The notes under the pieces were generated by a model. It saw nothing but the letters and a program-made list of their open reading frames with translations. It had not been told where the DNA came from and ran no database searches. DNA of 64,000 nt, taken from NCBI GenBank assembly GCA_903865745.1, contig CAIPKV010000079.1, forward strand, positions 42,920 through 106,919, given 5' to 3'. The stretch comes from an uncultured Verrucomicrobia subdivision 3 bacterium. Its GTDB lineage: Bacteria > Verrucomicrobiota > Verrucomicrobiia > Limisphaerales > UBA11358. The position numbers and the translations under genes were made by a program. Positions 53,678 to 63,648 of this stretch are shown here, in pieces (position 1 is the stretch's first letter; each line of letters starts with the position of its first letter).

Positions 53678-56572
53678 ATGTCGAGCAGCCGCAGACAATA
53701 TCCATTTCACCTGATTGAGTCCAAATGGCAGCAAACTTGGGAACAGCAGCAGGCTTTCCGCGCCTTTAATCCGAATGACGAGATTCCCGCGAATCATCCG
53801 TTCGCCGTGCGCCATAATCTTTCCGGCAAAGTGGCCGCCACGCAGTTGCCCCCTAAGTTTTACATTCTCGACATGTTTCCCTATCCGAGCGGTGCGGGCC
53901 TCCATGTCGGACATCCGGAAGGCTACACGGCTACGGATATTCTGGCGCGGTACCGTCGAGCGGTTGGTTATAATGTGCTGCACCCAATGGGTTGGGATTC
54001 GTTCGGCCTGCCCGCCGAGCAATACGCCGTCAAGACCGGGCAACATCCCCGGGTTACGACCGAGGCGAACATCGCCAACTTCACACGTCAGATTAAGAGC
54101 CTCGGTTTCAGCTACGACTGGTCGCGCGAAATTGCCACGACGGACGTGGAATATTTCAAATGGACGCAATGGATTTTCCTGAAGCTCTACAACTCGTGGT
54201 TTAATCCGGAGACGAATAAGGCGGAATCGGTTGAGACCATTGAATTTCCTAGCGACTGCACAACCGAAGACGCAAAACGCGCCTATCGCGATGCCAAGCG
54301 CCTTGCCTACGTCAGCGAAGCACCGGTGAACTGGTGTCCGGAACTCGGTACGGTGCTGGCCAATGAGGAAGTCATCGACGGCAAAAGCGAAGTTGGCGGC
54401 TTCCCGGTCATCCGCAAGCCGATGCGCCAATGGATGCTCCGCATCACTGCTTACGCCGAGAAATTGCTGGCGGATCTCGATACCATTGACTGGAGCGATT
54501 CGCTCAAGGAAATGCAGCGGAATTGGATTGGCCGCAGCGAAGGCGCGGAGGTAGATTTTTATGTGATTCCGTCGGGCTACATTGGAAAGCCTGAGGCGAT
54601 TCGAACATTATATGAACAATTATTAAATAATCGTTCAACTTTGCTCGAAGACTCGCTTCAAAAAGTTAAGGTTTTCACTACACGTCCAGACACACTATTT
54701 GGAGCTACTTATCTTGTCATTTCGCCGGAGCATAAATTAGCCCCCCAAATTACCACAAATGATCGACGCATCGAGGTCACTAGATATACAGAATTCGCAA
54801 CTACAAAGAGTGATTTGGAAAGAACAGAACTGGCAAAAGAAAAAACAGGTGTGTTTTCTGGTGGCTACGCGCTTAATCCAGTCAACGGCGAAGTTGTGCA
54901 AATTTGGATCGCCGATTACGTTCTCGCCAGTTATGGAACTGGCGCAATCATGGCTGTGCCAGCACATGACGAGAGAGATTTTGAATTCGCGCGCAAATTC
55001 AAATTGCCAATTAAACCAGTAGTTCGCCCTGTATATGGCGATAATTTTATGTTGGAGCTACCCGGTGATGGCCCGAATCCTAATTATGACGAATTGGAGG
55101 AACGATATTTCCTTCACCCAGAATTGTATTATGGGCAAACTTTGCCGTTTGTGATGCAAGGAATTAACGGAAGGTCTCGCAATTTAGAAATCTCATTGGA
55201 TGGTAATTCCACCGCCGAAGCCAAAAAGAAAATTACGGCGTGGCTTGAAGCGCGCGGTCTGGGCAAGAAAACGATTAATTACAAGCTCCGCGACTGGCTG
55301 TTTAGCCGCCAGCGTTATTGGGGCGAGCCGTTCCCAATCGTTTGGAAAAAAGGCCCGGACGGTCAATCCTATCACGAAGCGCTGCCGGAGAGTTCGTTGC
55401 CGTTGTTGCCGCCGACCTTGGAAGATTACAAGCCCACGGCTGGTGGTGAGCCGCCCCTCGCTCGCGCGAAGGATTGGCTCAATTTGCCCGATGGCTCGGT
55501 GCGTGAAACGAATACCATGCCGCAATGGGCCGGTTCCTGCTGGTATTATCTGCGCTACACGGATGCGAAGAATGCGCAAGCCTTCGTTGGCAAGGAAGTT
55601 GATAATTATTGGATGGCGTCAAATGGTAAAGCGGCCGGCGTTGATCTTTATGTTGGTGGCACCGAACACGCCGTGTTGCATCTGCTTTACGCGCGGTTCT
55701 GGCATAAAGTTTTGTTCGACCTTGGCTATGTCTCCACGCCGGAACCGTTTTACAAGCTGGTCAATCAAGGCCTGATTCTCGGCGAGGACGGCCAGAAGAT
55801 GTCCAAGTCGCGCGGCAACGTGGTGAACCCTGACGATGTGCTGGTGGAATACGGCGCGGATGCGTTCCGGTTGTATGAGATGTTCATGGGGCCGTTGCAG
55901 GATACGAAGCCTTGGAATACCAAAGGCGTCGAGGGGGTGTACCGTTTCCTGGGCCGGGTCTGGCGTCTCTTCGTTGATGAAAAATCCGAAACGGCTTTTG
56001 AACAGGCTGAGACCACGGCGGAACCGTCCCAGCGGGGAGAGCTTTTGGATTTAATCCTGCTTGATGGCGGCATCACCGATCAGCACGCCACACCCGCGCA
56101 ACTCAAGGCGCTGCACGCCTGCATCAAGAAAGTCACGGAGGACTTGGACGGCATGCGCTTTAACACGGCCATCTCCGCGATGATGGTTTTCATTAATGAG
56201 GCGATGACGTGGCAGACTAAACCGCTGTCCGTGATGAAGCCCTTCCTTCAGTTGCTCGCGCCGTTCGCACCGCATGTCGCAGAAGAACTTTGGGCACGGT
56301 TGCATGCCACCTTCGGTCAAGTGGCGACGTCCCTTGCCTATGCGCCGTGGCCCAAGTATGACGCCGCATTGCTCGTCGAGAGCGAGATTGAGATTCCCGT
56401 GCAGGTGAACGGCAAGTTCCGCGATGTCATCAAGGTGGCCGTGGATGCGGACAATGCGACGATTGAGGCGGCAGCCAAGGTGGCGGAGAAGGCGCAGCCA
56501 TTCCTCGCTGGCAAAGCCATCAAGAAAGTGATCATCGTGCCGAAGAAGATGGTGAACCTGATTGTCGGCTGA
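53678..56572 (+). CDS. leuS: Leucyl-tRNA synthetase
   Basis: The 964-residue class I synthetase has the HIGH motif as HVGH (about 76-79), WIGRSEGA before the CP1 editing domain, [10 protein letters not shown] and [13 protein letters not shown] inside it, [17 protein letters not shown], the KMSKS motif ([12 protein letters not shown], about 706-710) and a C-terminal anticodon-binding region. It charges tRNA-Leu. The DNA for the editing domain (54595-55200) has 42% G+C by hand count while the flanks have 53-58%, so the gene looks mosaic. Catalytic motifs are complete. Confidence 0.96.
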   Translation: MSSSRRQYPFHLIESKWQQTWEQQQAFRAFNPNDEIPANHPFAVRHNLSGKVAATQLPPKFYILDMFPYPSGAGLHVGHPEGYTATDILARYRRAVGYNVLHPMGWDSFGLPAEQYAVKTGQHPRVTTEANIANFTRQIKSLGFSYDWSREIATTDVEYFKWTQWIFLKLYNSWFNPETNKAESVETIEFPSDCTTEDAKRAYRDAKRLAYVSEAPVNWCPELGTVLANEEVIDGKSEVGGFPVIRKPMRQWMLRITAYAEKLLADLDTIDWSDSLKEMQRNWIGRSEGAEVDFYVIPSGYIGKPEAIRTLYEQLLNNRSTLLEDSLQKVKVFTTRPDTLFGATYLVISPEHKLAPQITTNDRRIEVTRYTEFATTKSDLERTELAKEKTGVFSGGYALNPVNGEVVQIWIADYVLASYGTGAIMAVPAHDERDFEFARKFKLPIKPVVRPVYGDNFMLELPGDGPNPNYDELEERYFLHPELYYGQTLPFVMQGINGRSRNLEISLDGNSTAEAKKKITAWLEARGLGKKTINYKLRDWLFSRQRYWGEPFPIVWKKGPDGQSYHEALPESSLPLLPPTLEDYKPTAGGEPPLARAKDWLNLPDGSVRETNTMPQWAGSCWYYLRYTDAKNAQAFVGKEVDNYWMASNGKAAGVDLYVGGTEHAVLHLLYARFWHKVLFDLGYVSTPEPFYKLVNQGLILGEDGQKMSKSRGNVVNPDDVLVEYGADAFRLYEMFMGPLQDTKPWNTKGVEGVYRFLGRVWRLFVDEKSETAFEQAETTAEPSQRGELLDLILLDGGITDQHATPAQLKALHACIKKVTEDLDGMRFNTAISAMMVFINEAMTWQTKPLSVMKPFLQLLAPFAPHVAEELWARLHATFGQVATSLAYAPWPKYDAALLVESEIEIPVQVNGKFRDVIKVAVDADNATIEAAAKVAEKAQPFLAGKAIKKVIIVPKKMVNLIVG
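54595..55200 (+). other. AT-rich segment covering the LeuRS editing domain
   Basis: Counting 54601-55200 gives 252 G/C of 600 (42%), with single 60-base lines as low as 32%. The line 54421-54480 has 58% and 55201-55260 has 53%. The segment encodes about residues 306-508, close to the CP1 editing domain, and keeps the editing motifs. Codon choice changes visibly (TTA, AAA and AAT become common). It suggests replacement by recombination with a foreign leuS. Confidence 0.75.
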
Positions 56573-56587
56573 TGTGGCAGGCGCCGA

Positions 56588-57517
56588 TTACTTTTCCGCG
56601 CTCGCGAGGATGGTCTGAAAGTGCGGCGGCTGTTCTTCGGCGGCGACGATGCTGATCTCGATCCTCTTAAATCCGGCGGCCTCCAGCCAGCGGTGCAGGT
56701 CGCTCTCCGCGAAGCCCAGCCAGCGGTCCCCGTAGAGTTCGCGCGCCTTCTCGAAGTTGTGTTTGAGCAGGTCGAGCAGGAGGATTTGGCCATGCGGTCT
56801 TAATAACTTCGCCGCGCTCACCAGTGCCGCCGCCGGATTCTCCGCGTGATGCAAGGCCTGGCTCAAGATTACCAGGTCAACGCTGCCGGCCTCGATGGGC
56901 GGGTTTTGCAAATCGCCCTGACGGAACTCAAGATTCTTAAGGTGATTCTTTTTCGCCTTGGCGGCACCGAAGGCCACAATCTTTTCCGAGTTGTCCACAG
57001 CGATGACGTGCTTGCAACGGCGCGCCAGCAGTTCGCTCAACAAACCTTCACCAGCGCCTAGGTCGGCAACGACGAGTGGCGGTAGCATCCGCAGCAGCAG
57101 ATGTCCGAAGGCCTGCCAGGAGCGACCCGGTCCGTAAACGCGGTCGAAGCGGCCAGCGACTTGATTGAAGAAAACCTGCGCCTGCTCCTTGCGGCGTACG
57201 AGGACGCGTTTGAGATTAATCTGGTCGCCGCTGTGTTCAGTAAGTTCCTTGGCACCGCGAATGGCGAGTTGGATGAATTCGCTGGCGACGGAATCCGCCT
57301 GCGGATTGAGTTTGTAGAAAGTGCGTTTGCCGTCGCGCCGGGATTTTACGAGCGCGCAGTCGGCGAGCAGGCCAAGGTGCGTGGAGATGCGCGACTGGCC
57401 GAGGCGCGTGACTTCCTGTAATTCGTTGACCGAGAGCTCGTCTTTTTCCAGCAGGGCGACGATGCGGAGCCGGGTCGGGTCGGACAGGGCGCGCAGTGAT
57501 TTTAGGGTGGAGGTCAT
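56588..57517 (-). CDS. ArsR-type regulator fused to a SAM-dependent methyltransferase
   Basis: Start at ATG 57517 (MTSTLKSLRALSDPTRLRIV). The 309-residue protein has an ArsR winged helix (about 1-85, LGQSRISTHLGLLADCALVK) and a class I methyltransferase domain (about 120-309) with VVADLGAGEGLLSELLARR, the acidic loop VIAVDNS and LVILSQALHHAENPAAAL. No metal-binding cysteines are seen in the HTH. It is divergent from metK-ahcY, so it probably senses SAM or SAH through the methyltransferase fold and regulates the SAM cycle; this is inference based on comparable ArsR-type SAM-cycle regulators (SahR). Confidence 0.88.
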   Translation of the reverse strand: MTSTLKSLRALSDPTRLRIVALLEKDELSVNELQEVTRLGQSRISTHLGLLADCALVKSRRDGKRTFYKLNPQADSVASEFIQLAIRGAKELTEHSGDQINLKRVLVRRKEQAQVFFNQVAGRFDRVYGPGRSWQAFGHLLLRMLPPLVVADLGAGEGLLSELLARRCKHVIAVDNSEKIVAFGAAKAKKNHLKNLEFRQGDLQNPPIEAGSVDLVILSQALHHAENPAAALVSAAKLLRPHGQILLLDLLKHNFEKARELYGDRWLGFAESDLHRWLEAAGFKRIEISIVAAEEQPPHFQTILASAEK

Positions 57518-57555
57518 GTTCGTTTGGATGCGCGCAACTTTTTTTGAAATTCCAT

Positions 57556-57595
57556 TTGACGCGCTCCGCAATCTTTATATCATCCTATCTTGATA
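57556..57595 (+). promoter_or_regulatory. metK promoter with ArsR-type operator
   Basis: TTGACG (57556-57561), a 16-bp spacer and TATCAT (57578-57583) form a promoter. TATCA-N8-TGATA (57578-57582 and 57591-57595) is an inverted repeat that covers the -10 box and the region just downstream. The metK ATG is at 57635. The divergent ArsR-methyltransferase protein is the likely ligand-dependent repressor. Confidence 0.6.
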
Positions 57596-57634
57596 CGTCA
57601 ATATGTTGTTGGCGCAAAACACACAATTAATATT

Positions 57635-58819
57635 ATGAGCAAGAACTTCATCTTTTCATCCGAGTCGGTTGGCGAAGGCCATCCGGACAAAGTGGCCGAT
57701 ACCATTTCCGATGCCGTGCTGGACGCCTGCCTCGCGCAGGACAAGTTCAGCCGCGTCGCCTGCGAGACTTACTGCAAGTCCAACCTCGTCGTGGTTGGCG
57801 GCGAAATCACCACCAAGGCTCGCCTCGACTTCAACCAGATCGCGCGCGACGCCATCCGCGAGATTGGCTACACGCACGATGACGACGTGTTTCACGCCGA
57901 CAAAGTTTTGATCATGAACGCCATCACGTCGCAGTCGCCGGACATCGCTCAGGGCGTTGACGCGAAGGCCGCCGAAGGCAAAGACACCGCCGAGCAGGGT
58001 GCCGGCGATCAGGGTTTAATGTTTGGTTATGCGTGCAATGAGACCCCCGAGCTGATGCCGGCGCCAATCATGTTCGCTCATCAGTTGGGCGCGGAACTCA
58101 CGCGCATTCGTAAGACGGGCAAGGTTGCCTGGTTGCGCCCCGACGCCAAATCGCAGGTCTCTGTGCAATACGTGGATGACCAGCCGGTGGCCATCACCAA
58201 CGTCGTTATCTCCACACAGCACGCGCATGACGTAAAGCACAAGACCATCAAGGAATTTTGCATCGAACAGATCATCAAGAAAGTTTTGCCCAAGCATCTG
58301 CTTACGAAAAAGACGCAGTTCCTCATCAACCCTACCGGCCGTTTCGTGGTCGGTGGACCGCAGGGCGACACCGGTTTGACGGGCCGCAAAATCATCGTGG
58401 ACAGCTACGGCGGCATGGGGCGGCACGGCGGCGGTGCGTTCTCCGGCAAAGATCCGAGCAAGGTGGACCGCAGTGCGGCCTATATGGGCCGTTACGTTGC
58501 CAAGAACATTGTGGCCGCAGGCATTGCCACCAGTGCGGAGATTCAGTTCGCCTACGCCATCGGTTATCCCGAACCCGTCAGCGTGTGCATCAACACGTTT
58601 GGCACGGCGACGAACGGCCTCACCGATGAGCAGATTGAGCAGGCCGTGCGCGAAGTGTTCAGCTTCAAGCCGGCGAACATCGTCAAGCAGTTGAATTTGC
58701 TCCGTCCGATTTATTCCAAAACCACCAACTACGGCCATTTCGGCAAAACCGATCCGGCCATCACCTGGGAAAAAGCCGACAAAGTCAAAGACCTTAAACG
58801 TGCCCTGAAATTAAACTAA
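57635..58819 (+). CDS. metK: S-adenosylmethionine synthetase
   Basis: The ATG at 57635 ([20 protein letters not shown]) is used; an upstream frame from TTG 57590 is an extension into the operator. The 394-residue enzyme has GEGHPDK (about 13-19), the GAGDQG loop (about 121-126), [20 protein letters not shown] and [19 protein letters not shown]. It makes SAM from methionine and ATP. It is 18 bp ahead of ahcY, forming a SAM-cycle operon. Confidence 0.97.
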   Translation: MSKNFIFSSESVGEGHPDKVADTISDAVLDACLAQDKFSRVACETYCKSNLVVVGGEITTKARLDFNQIARDAIREIGYTHDDDVFHADKVLIMNAITSQSPDIAQGVDAKAAEGKDTAEQGAGDQGLMFGYACNETPELMPAPIMFAHQLGAELTRIRKTGKVAWLRPDAKSQVSVQYVDDQPVAITNVVISTQHAHDVKHKTIKEFCIEQIIKKVLPKHLLTKKTQFLINPTGRFVVGGPQGDTGLTGRKIIVDSYGGMGRHGGGAFSGKDPSKVDRSAAYMGRYVAKNIVAAGIATSAEIQFAYAIGYPEPVSVCINTFGTATNGLTDEQIEQAVREVFSFKPANIVKQLNLLRPIYSKTTNYGHFGKTDPAITWEKADKVKDLKRALKLN

Positions 58820-58837
58820 CCAAAAAGAAATACCATT

Positions 58838-60310
58838 ATGGCTACCATTAAATTACCTCCGTCCCGCGCCAAGCTCACGAAACTCGCCGCCAAGAACGGT
58901 GCGGCGAAGGCCGATTACGCCATCCGCGACCTTTCACTCGCTGAGTGGGGCCGCAAAACCATTCAGGTTTCCGAGCACGAAATGCCCGGCCTGATGTCCA
59001 TCCGCAAGAAATACGGAGCCAGCAAGCCGCTCAAGGGCGTCCGCATCACCGGTTCCTTGCACATGACCATTGAAACGGCGATTCTCATCGAAACCCTCGT
59101 CGAACTCGGCGCCTCCGTGCGCTGGGCCAGTTGCAATATCTTCTCGACGCAGGATCACGCTGCCGCCGCCATTGCCGCCGCTGGTATTCCGGTGTTCGCG
59201 CACAAGGGCGAAACGCTCGAAGAATACTGGGACTTGACGCTTCGCGCGCTCACGCATCCCGGCAACAAAGGCCCGCAACTCATCGTCGACGACGGTGGCG
59301 ACGCCACGCTGCTCATCCACAAAGGTTACGAGCTGGAAAACGGTGATACCTGGGTCAACACGCCCAGCGACAATCACGAAGTGGCCGTCATCAAGAATCT
59401 CTTGAAGCGCGTCGCGAAAGAACGTCCCGGTTTCTGGCACGAAGTGGTCAAAGACTGGAAGGGCGTTTCCGAAGAAACCACCACCGGTGTGCATCGTCTG
59501 TATCAGATGTTGGAGCAGGGCAAGTTGCTCGTGCCCGCCATTAACGTCAACGACTCCGTCACCAAGTCCAAATTTGATAATCTCTACGGCTGCCGCGAAT
59601 CGCTGGCCGACGGCATCAAGCGCGCGACCGACGTGATGGTCGCCGGCAAAGTCGCCGTCGTCTGCGGTTATGGCGATGTGGGCAAAGGCTCGGCGCACTC
59701 GCTGCGCGGCTTTGGCGCCCGCGTCATCGTCACGGAGATTGACCCCATCAACGCCTTGCAGGCGGCGATGGAAGGCTTCGAAGTTACGACCGTCGAAGAC
59801 ACGCTTGGCACCGCTGACCTCTACGTCACCACCACTGGCAACAAGGACATCATCACGCTCGAACACATGGCGAAGATGAAAGATCAGGCCATCGTCTGCA
59901 ACATCGGCCACTTCGATAACGAAATCCAAGTGGACCGTTTGAACCAAGCCAAGAACGTGAAGAAGCTCACCATTAAGCCGCAGGTGGACAAATACACCTT
60001 CGCCAATGGCAACAGCATTTACATGCTGGCTGAAGGTCGCCTCGTGAACCTCGGTTGCGCCACCGGCCATCCGAGCTTCGTGATGTCGAACAGCTTCACC
60101 AACCAGGTGCTGGCCCAGCTCGACTTGTGGAAGAACAAAGACACGAACAAAATCGGCGTCTATCGTTTGCCCAAGAAACTGGACGAAGAAGTTGCCCGCC
60201 TGCACTTGGAAAAGATTGGCGTGAAGCTGACCAAGCTGACCAAGTCACAGGCCGAGTATCTCGGCGTGCCGGTCGAAGGCCCGTACAAGCCGGAACACTA
60301 TCGCTATTAA
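58838..60310 (+). CDS. ahcY: Adenosylhomocysteinase
   Basis: The 490-residue protein has [50 protein letters not shown], the NAD-binding [20 protein letters not shown] (about 277 onward) and the C-terminal KPEHYRY, which places residues into the neighbouring subunit. It hydrolyses SAH to adenosine and homocysteine, regenerating the methyl cycle fed by metK. A strong terminator follows 26 bp after the stop. Confidence 0.97.
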   Translation: MATIKLPPSRAKLTKLAAKNGAAKADYAIRDLSLAEWGRKTIQVSEHEMPGLMSIRKKYGASKPLKGVRITGSLHMTIETAILIETLVELGASVRWASCNIFSTQDHAAAAIAAAGIPVFAHKGETLEEYWDLTLRALTHPGNKGPQLIVDDGGDATLLIHKGYELENGDTWVNTPSDNHEVAVIKNLLKRVAKERPGFWHEVVKDWKGVSEETTTGVHRLYQMLEQGKLLVPAINVNDSVTKSKFDNLYGCRESLADGIKRATDVMVAGKVAVVCGYGDVGKGSAHSLRGFGARVIVTEIDPINALQAAMEGFEVTTVEDTLGTADLYVTTTGNKDIITLEHMAKMKDQAIVCNIGHFDNEIQVDRLNQAKNVKKLTIKPQVDKYTFANGNSIYMLAEGRLVNLGCATGHPSFVMSNSFTNQVLAQLDLWKNKDTNKIGVYRLPKKLDEEVARLHLEKIGVKLTKLTKSQAEYLGVPVEGPYKPEHYRY

Positions 60311-60335
60311 TCCTTCGCATTGCGAATAAGGAACG

Positions 60336-60366
60336 AGGCGGACAGAGCAATCTGTCCGCCTTTTTT
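60336..60366 (+). terminator. Rho-independent terminator of metK-ahcY
   Basis: A perfect 11-bp stem (AGGCGGACAGA and complement) with a GCAA tetraloop is followed by TTTTTT, 26 bp after the ahcY stop. Confidence 0.95.
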
Positions 60367-60516
60367 GCTGCCCGAACCCACCAGAGACCTGCCAGTCAGC
60401 AAAGTTTGCATATCAGTATGGGGTAAGGTCCGACTCACTTTTATGCGGCGGGTACAAAAGCATCGACCCGTCTTGGTCTTTCGGCCTATCCTCTTTTAGA
60501 TATCGTTTGGGGCCGC

Positions 60517-61413
60517 ATGAGAACCAGTACCACGTCCAGCTTCCGCTATTTTCCCGTGAGCGATCGCGATCGGAATTGGGGCCTCTATACCACGACCGTG
60601 GGCGAATCACGCATCGCGCCGCAATCGGTTTATCCGCCGGGTGGTCATCCCAAGAACTTCGCTTTCGACCATCGGCACGGCCGCATCCTCGACAGCTTTG
60701 CCCTGGTCTATATTTCGAGTGGCCGTGGCAAATTTGAATCCAAGCCGAAGTTCTCCGCCGTCATTGAACCCGGCGATGCGTTCCTCCTGTTCCCCGGTGT
60801 GTGGCATCGCTATGCGCCCGATGCGGAAACGGGCTGGCACGAGCATTGGATTGGCTTTGATGGCGATCTCGTTCGTCGCTGGCTGAAACATAAGTTCATT
60901 TCGCCGCAAAAGCCGGTCGTAAAAATCCACGCCGAGGATGTCGTGCAACTGACCTTCAGCCAGATGATGCAATCGGTTCGCGCCAATCGTTCGGCCCTGC
61001 AGCAAATTCTGGCCGGGGCGACCGCGAATCTAATCGGCCTTTATTATTCGGCGAAACAGACTTCACCGGCCGCCGGGCCGCTTAACGCCAGCGCCATCGA
61101 ACTGGCCATCAACCGGCTCCAAAATGACTTCGCCCAGCCGCTCGATATGAAGCTTTTAGCGCGGGAACTCGGCGTCAGCTACAGTTGGTTCCGCAGTCAT
61201 TTCGCTGCGCACACCGGCTTGAGTCCGCACCAATACCTGCTGGAATTGCGGCTGGTCCGCGCCCGCAACCTGATTGCCGAGACGGAGCTTACGGTCAAAG
61301 AAATCGCCGCGCAGACCGGTTTCGATGACGAACATTATTTCTCGCGCCTGTTCCGGCAGAAACTCAACTTCACGCCGAGTCAATGGCGTCAGCGCTGCCT
61401 GCGGCGCACGTAA
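60517..61413 (+). CDS. AraC family transcriptional regulator
   Basis: The 298-residue protein has an N-terminal cupin-like sensing domain (about 35-135, VIEPGDAFLLFPGVWHRYAP) and a C-terminal AraC DNA-binding domain (about 195-295) with two helix-turn-helix units, LDMKLLARELGVSYSWFRSH and VKEIAAQTGFDDEHYFSRLF. It is a sugar-type activator. Its neighbours are a rhamnonate-dehydratase remnant and a Gfo/Idh oxidoreductase, so it may once have controlled rhamnose use. Confidence 0.92.
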   Translation: MRTSTTSSFRYFPVSDRDRNWGLYTTTVGESRIAPQSVYPPGGHPKNFAFDHRHGRILDSFALVYISSGRGKFESKPKFSAVIEPGDAFLLFPGVWHRYAPDAETGWHEHWIGFDGDLVRRWLKHKFISPQKPVVKIHAEDVVQLTFSQMMQSVRANRSALQQILAGATANLIGLYYSAKQTSPAAGPLNASAIELAINRLQNDFAQPLDMKLLARELGVSYSWFRSHFAAHTGLSPHQYLLELRLVRARNLIAETELTVKEIAAQTGFDDEHYFSRLFRQKLNFTPSQWRQRCLRRT

Positions 61414-61523
61414 GGTTTGTGCCGTCGGGCAAATCCCGGCTCTGGCAAATTATCCACCCGATTTGTCATTCTCTCCCTTGTTGCCGGACCCGAAGCTTGT
61501 GACACTGGCCTCTCACTTTCCCT

Positions 61524-61823
61524 GTGAAAATCACTGAGATCAAACTCTATACCACCAAATCCGGTGACACCGGCGCGCGCGGTACTGCCATGCAATGGAT
61601 GGGCGGCATCACGCCGGGCCGCTGGGTTGCCGCGATGGCCAAGCCCTATGACATGCCGGTCATTCCGCATGGTGCGAGCGTTTACAATTATCATTTCATG
61701 ATGGCCAATACCAATTCGCCGTATGCGGAATATCTTTCCGTCGGCACGGGCACAGACATTCAGCCCATCTTCAGCGTGGAACTGAAACGCAGTTTGCTGG
61801 CCCCCCTTCAAAGGCTAAACTAA
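61524..61823 (+). pseudogene. Gutted rhamnonate-dehydratase-like gene (enolase superfamily)
   Basis: The 99-codon frame (GTG start) joins an enolase-superfamily N-terminus (MKITEIKLYTTKSGDTGA) directly to a near-C-terminal segment, AMQWMGGITPGRWVAAMAKP followed by YDMPVIPHGASVYNYHFMMA and NTNSPYAEYL. This resembles L-rhamnonate dehydratase from about residue 300 on. The catalytic barrel between them is gone, and the final residues (after about SVEL) diverge. An in-frame internal deletion of around 280 codons explains this best. It ends 8 bp before the next gene. Confidence 0.75.
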
Positions 61824-61831
61824 CGCTTCCC

Positions 61832-62887
61832 ATGGCAAAGATTCGCGTCGGCGTGATTGGTGCAGGCTGGTGGGCGACATTCGCTCACATCCCTGCCATC
61901 CGCTCGCACGCGCAGGCCGAACTCGTCGCCGTGCAAAGTCGCGAACGCGCCAAAGCGGAAAAAATCGCGCGCGATTTCGGCGCGCAACATGCCTGCACCA
62001 CCGTGGATGAAGTGCTCGCGCTGACCGGATTGGATGCCGTCATCATCGCCTCCACGCCCAACGTCCACTACGCGCAAGCCAAGGCCGCGCTTCAGAGCGG
62101 ACGTCATGTGTTAATTGAAAAACCCATGACGTTCACCGCCGCCGAAGCGCGTGAGCTCGTGGAATTGGCCGCGTCCAAGCAGCTTCAGCTCCTCATCAGT
62201 TGCCCCTGGCATTTCACCCGGCACGGCATCGAGACGCGCCGGCTTATTCAGTCCGGTGCCTTGGGCCAAATCAAAATGATCTCGGTGTTGATGACCAACC
62301 CCATCGACAAATTGCTGCGCGGCATCAACACCTCGCCCACGCACGGTCTGGCGGACGTCTATGTCGAACCGCGCCACGGCTCCTACAACAACCCCGCCAT
62401 CGCGGGCGGTGGCCAAATCTATTGTCAGGTATCGCACGCGGCCGCTTACCTCACCTTCCTCACCGGTCTCCGTCCGGTGGAGGTCTTTGCCCGGTTCGAC
62501 CGCGACGGTTCGCAAAACGACATCTACAACGCCCTTACGATTACCATGGAAAACGGCGCGCTCGTCTCACTGGCCAGCACTGGCGCGACACCACTCGCCG
62601 AGCGCAATTACGAAGTCCGTGTCTTCGGTACCAAGGCCATCGTGCAACTCGAGCTTTGGCGCGGCTCCATGACCCTCATCGATTTCAACGATCAACGCAC
62701 CGTGTATCCGCCGCTCGCGGAAGCGGAGATTTATCCCGCGCCCGCCCCCGCCTTGAATTTCATCGATGCCATTCGCGGTCAGGCCGCCAACGGTTCGCCC
62801 GGCGACCTTGGCTTGGCCGCGATGGAAATCATCGAAGCCGCCTGCACCTCCGCGGCCAATGGCCAAAACGTTTCCGTCCGCCAATAA
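61832..62887 (+). CDS. Gfo/Idh/MocA family oxidoreductase
   Basis: The 351-residue protein has the Rossmann opening RVGVIGAGWWATFAHIPAIR, the conserved GRHVLIEKPMTFTAAEARE with catalytic-site EKP, and HARGG-type beta-sheet domain residues around GGGQIYCQVSHAAAYLTFLT. It oxidises or reduces a sugar or cyclitol with NAD(P). The substrate is unknown, but its neighbours suggest a deoxysugar or plant-polymer sugar. No defects are seen. Confidence 0.93.
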   Translation: MAKIRVGVIGAGWWATFAHIPAIRSHAQAELVAVQSRERAKAEKIARDFGAQHACTTVDEVLALTGLDAVIIASTPNVHYAQAKAALQSGRHVLIEKPMTFTAAEARELVELAASKQLQLLISCPWHFTRHGIETRRLIQSGALGQIKMISVLMTNPIDKLLRGINTSPTHGLADVYVEPRHGSYNNPAIAGGGQIYCQVSHAAAYLTFLTGLRPVEVFARFDRDGSQNDIYNALTITMENGALVSLASTGATPLAERNYEVRVFGTKAIVQLELWRGSMTLIDFNDQRTVYPPLAEAEIYPAPAPALNFIDAIRGQAANGSPGDLGLAAMEIIEAACTSAANGQNVSVRQ

Positions 62888-62888
62888 T

Positions 62889-63151
62889 ATGAGTCAGCCC
62901 GTTCAACTTACCGGTATTGCTTGGGATGATAGTCGTGCGTTGCCGACGCTTGTCGCCACTGCGCAGCGCTATGAGGAGACGCATCGCGGCCTACGCATCC
63001 AATGGCAGAAGCGCACGCTCGATGAATTTGGCCATATGCCGACGCTGCGCGCGAATGCGAAGTGCGCCGGGCGCATCCGGCCAAGGCGGCCGCCCCGAGC
63101 TGGGACGTCAATTCCATCGTCGCCGCCGTCGTGCAAAAGCTAAAGACCTGA
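62889..63151 (+). pseudogene. Truncated solute-binding-protein gene joined to another gene's end
   Basis: The ATG at 62889 begins LTGIAWDDSRALPTLVATAQ and RYEETHRGLRIQWQKRTLDE, typical of the mature N-terminus of sugar ABC solute-binding proteins but without a signal peptide. After about FGHMPTLRANAKC the reading frame turns to arginine-rich nonsense and ends at 63143. In another frame the DNA reads PSWDVNSIVAAVVQKLKT and stops at 63149-63151, like the C-terminus of an unrelated gene. The junction of two fragments indicates a deletion. Confidence 0.65.
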
Positions 63152-63238
63152 CCGGTCCGGGTCTCCTCTCAGAATCGTTCACCTGTACCGTCACCCAGCC
63201 GGTGATTCAGCGGCGATTTTAGGTCGTAAAACCCTCGA

Positions 63239-63490
63239 TTGCTTAGTGAAAAACTTCGTTTGCGTACCAACAACCGTCGCTTGTATAGCAACAAACGTGG
63301 CTTGTGTATGAACAGGGGCCGCTTGTGTGTCAACCAGCGGCGTCTGTGACATGACGCGCGTGGCTTGTTGCGTTGCAAACGGCGCTTGTCGCATTACAGA
63401 CGTCGCTTGCGTATCAACAAAAGACGTTTGTAGCATTACAAACGGCGCTTGTAACATTACAAACGACGTTTGTAATGCAACAAGCGGGCA
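63239..63490. repeat. 21-bp tandem array F (12 units)
   Basis: Twelve units spaced exactly 21 bp begin TTGTG-like and continue TATCAACAAACGGCG; the most conserved words are TTGT at the start and ACAAACG in the middle. TTGT and ACAA form inverted half-sites within a unit, and ACAAACGACGTTTGT near 63460 is a near-perfect palindrome across a junction. The array lies between the pseudogene and the end of the FGE-type gene (convergent). Confidence 0.93.
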
Positions 63491-63648
63491 TGTTTGATGG
63501 TTGTTGAGGGGTTGTATTACGGCAATCTGGCTGGTTCACAACACTTTCTGCGAATATACCACAAACGGGACAGTTTTCAGGGCTAAACCGGGCTGACTCT
63601 GGTTTGAGGGACGCGCATGCGCCCCGCAACCGAGAAAAAGAACAAAAA

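Noticed and set aside
57596..57634. SAM riboswitch before metK
   Set aside because: The leader is only about 40 nt and shows no conserved stems of the known SAM riboswitch classes.
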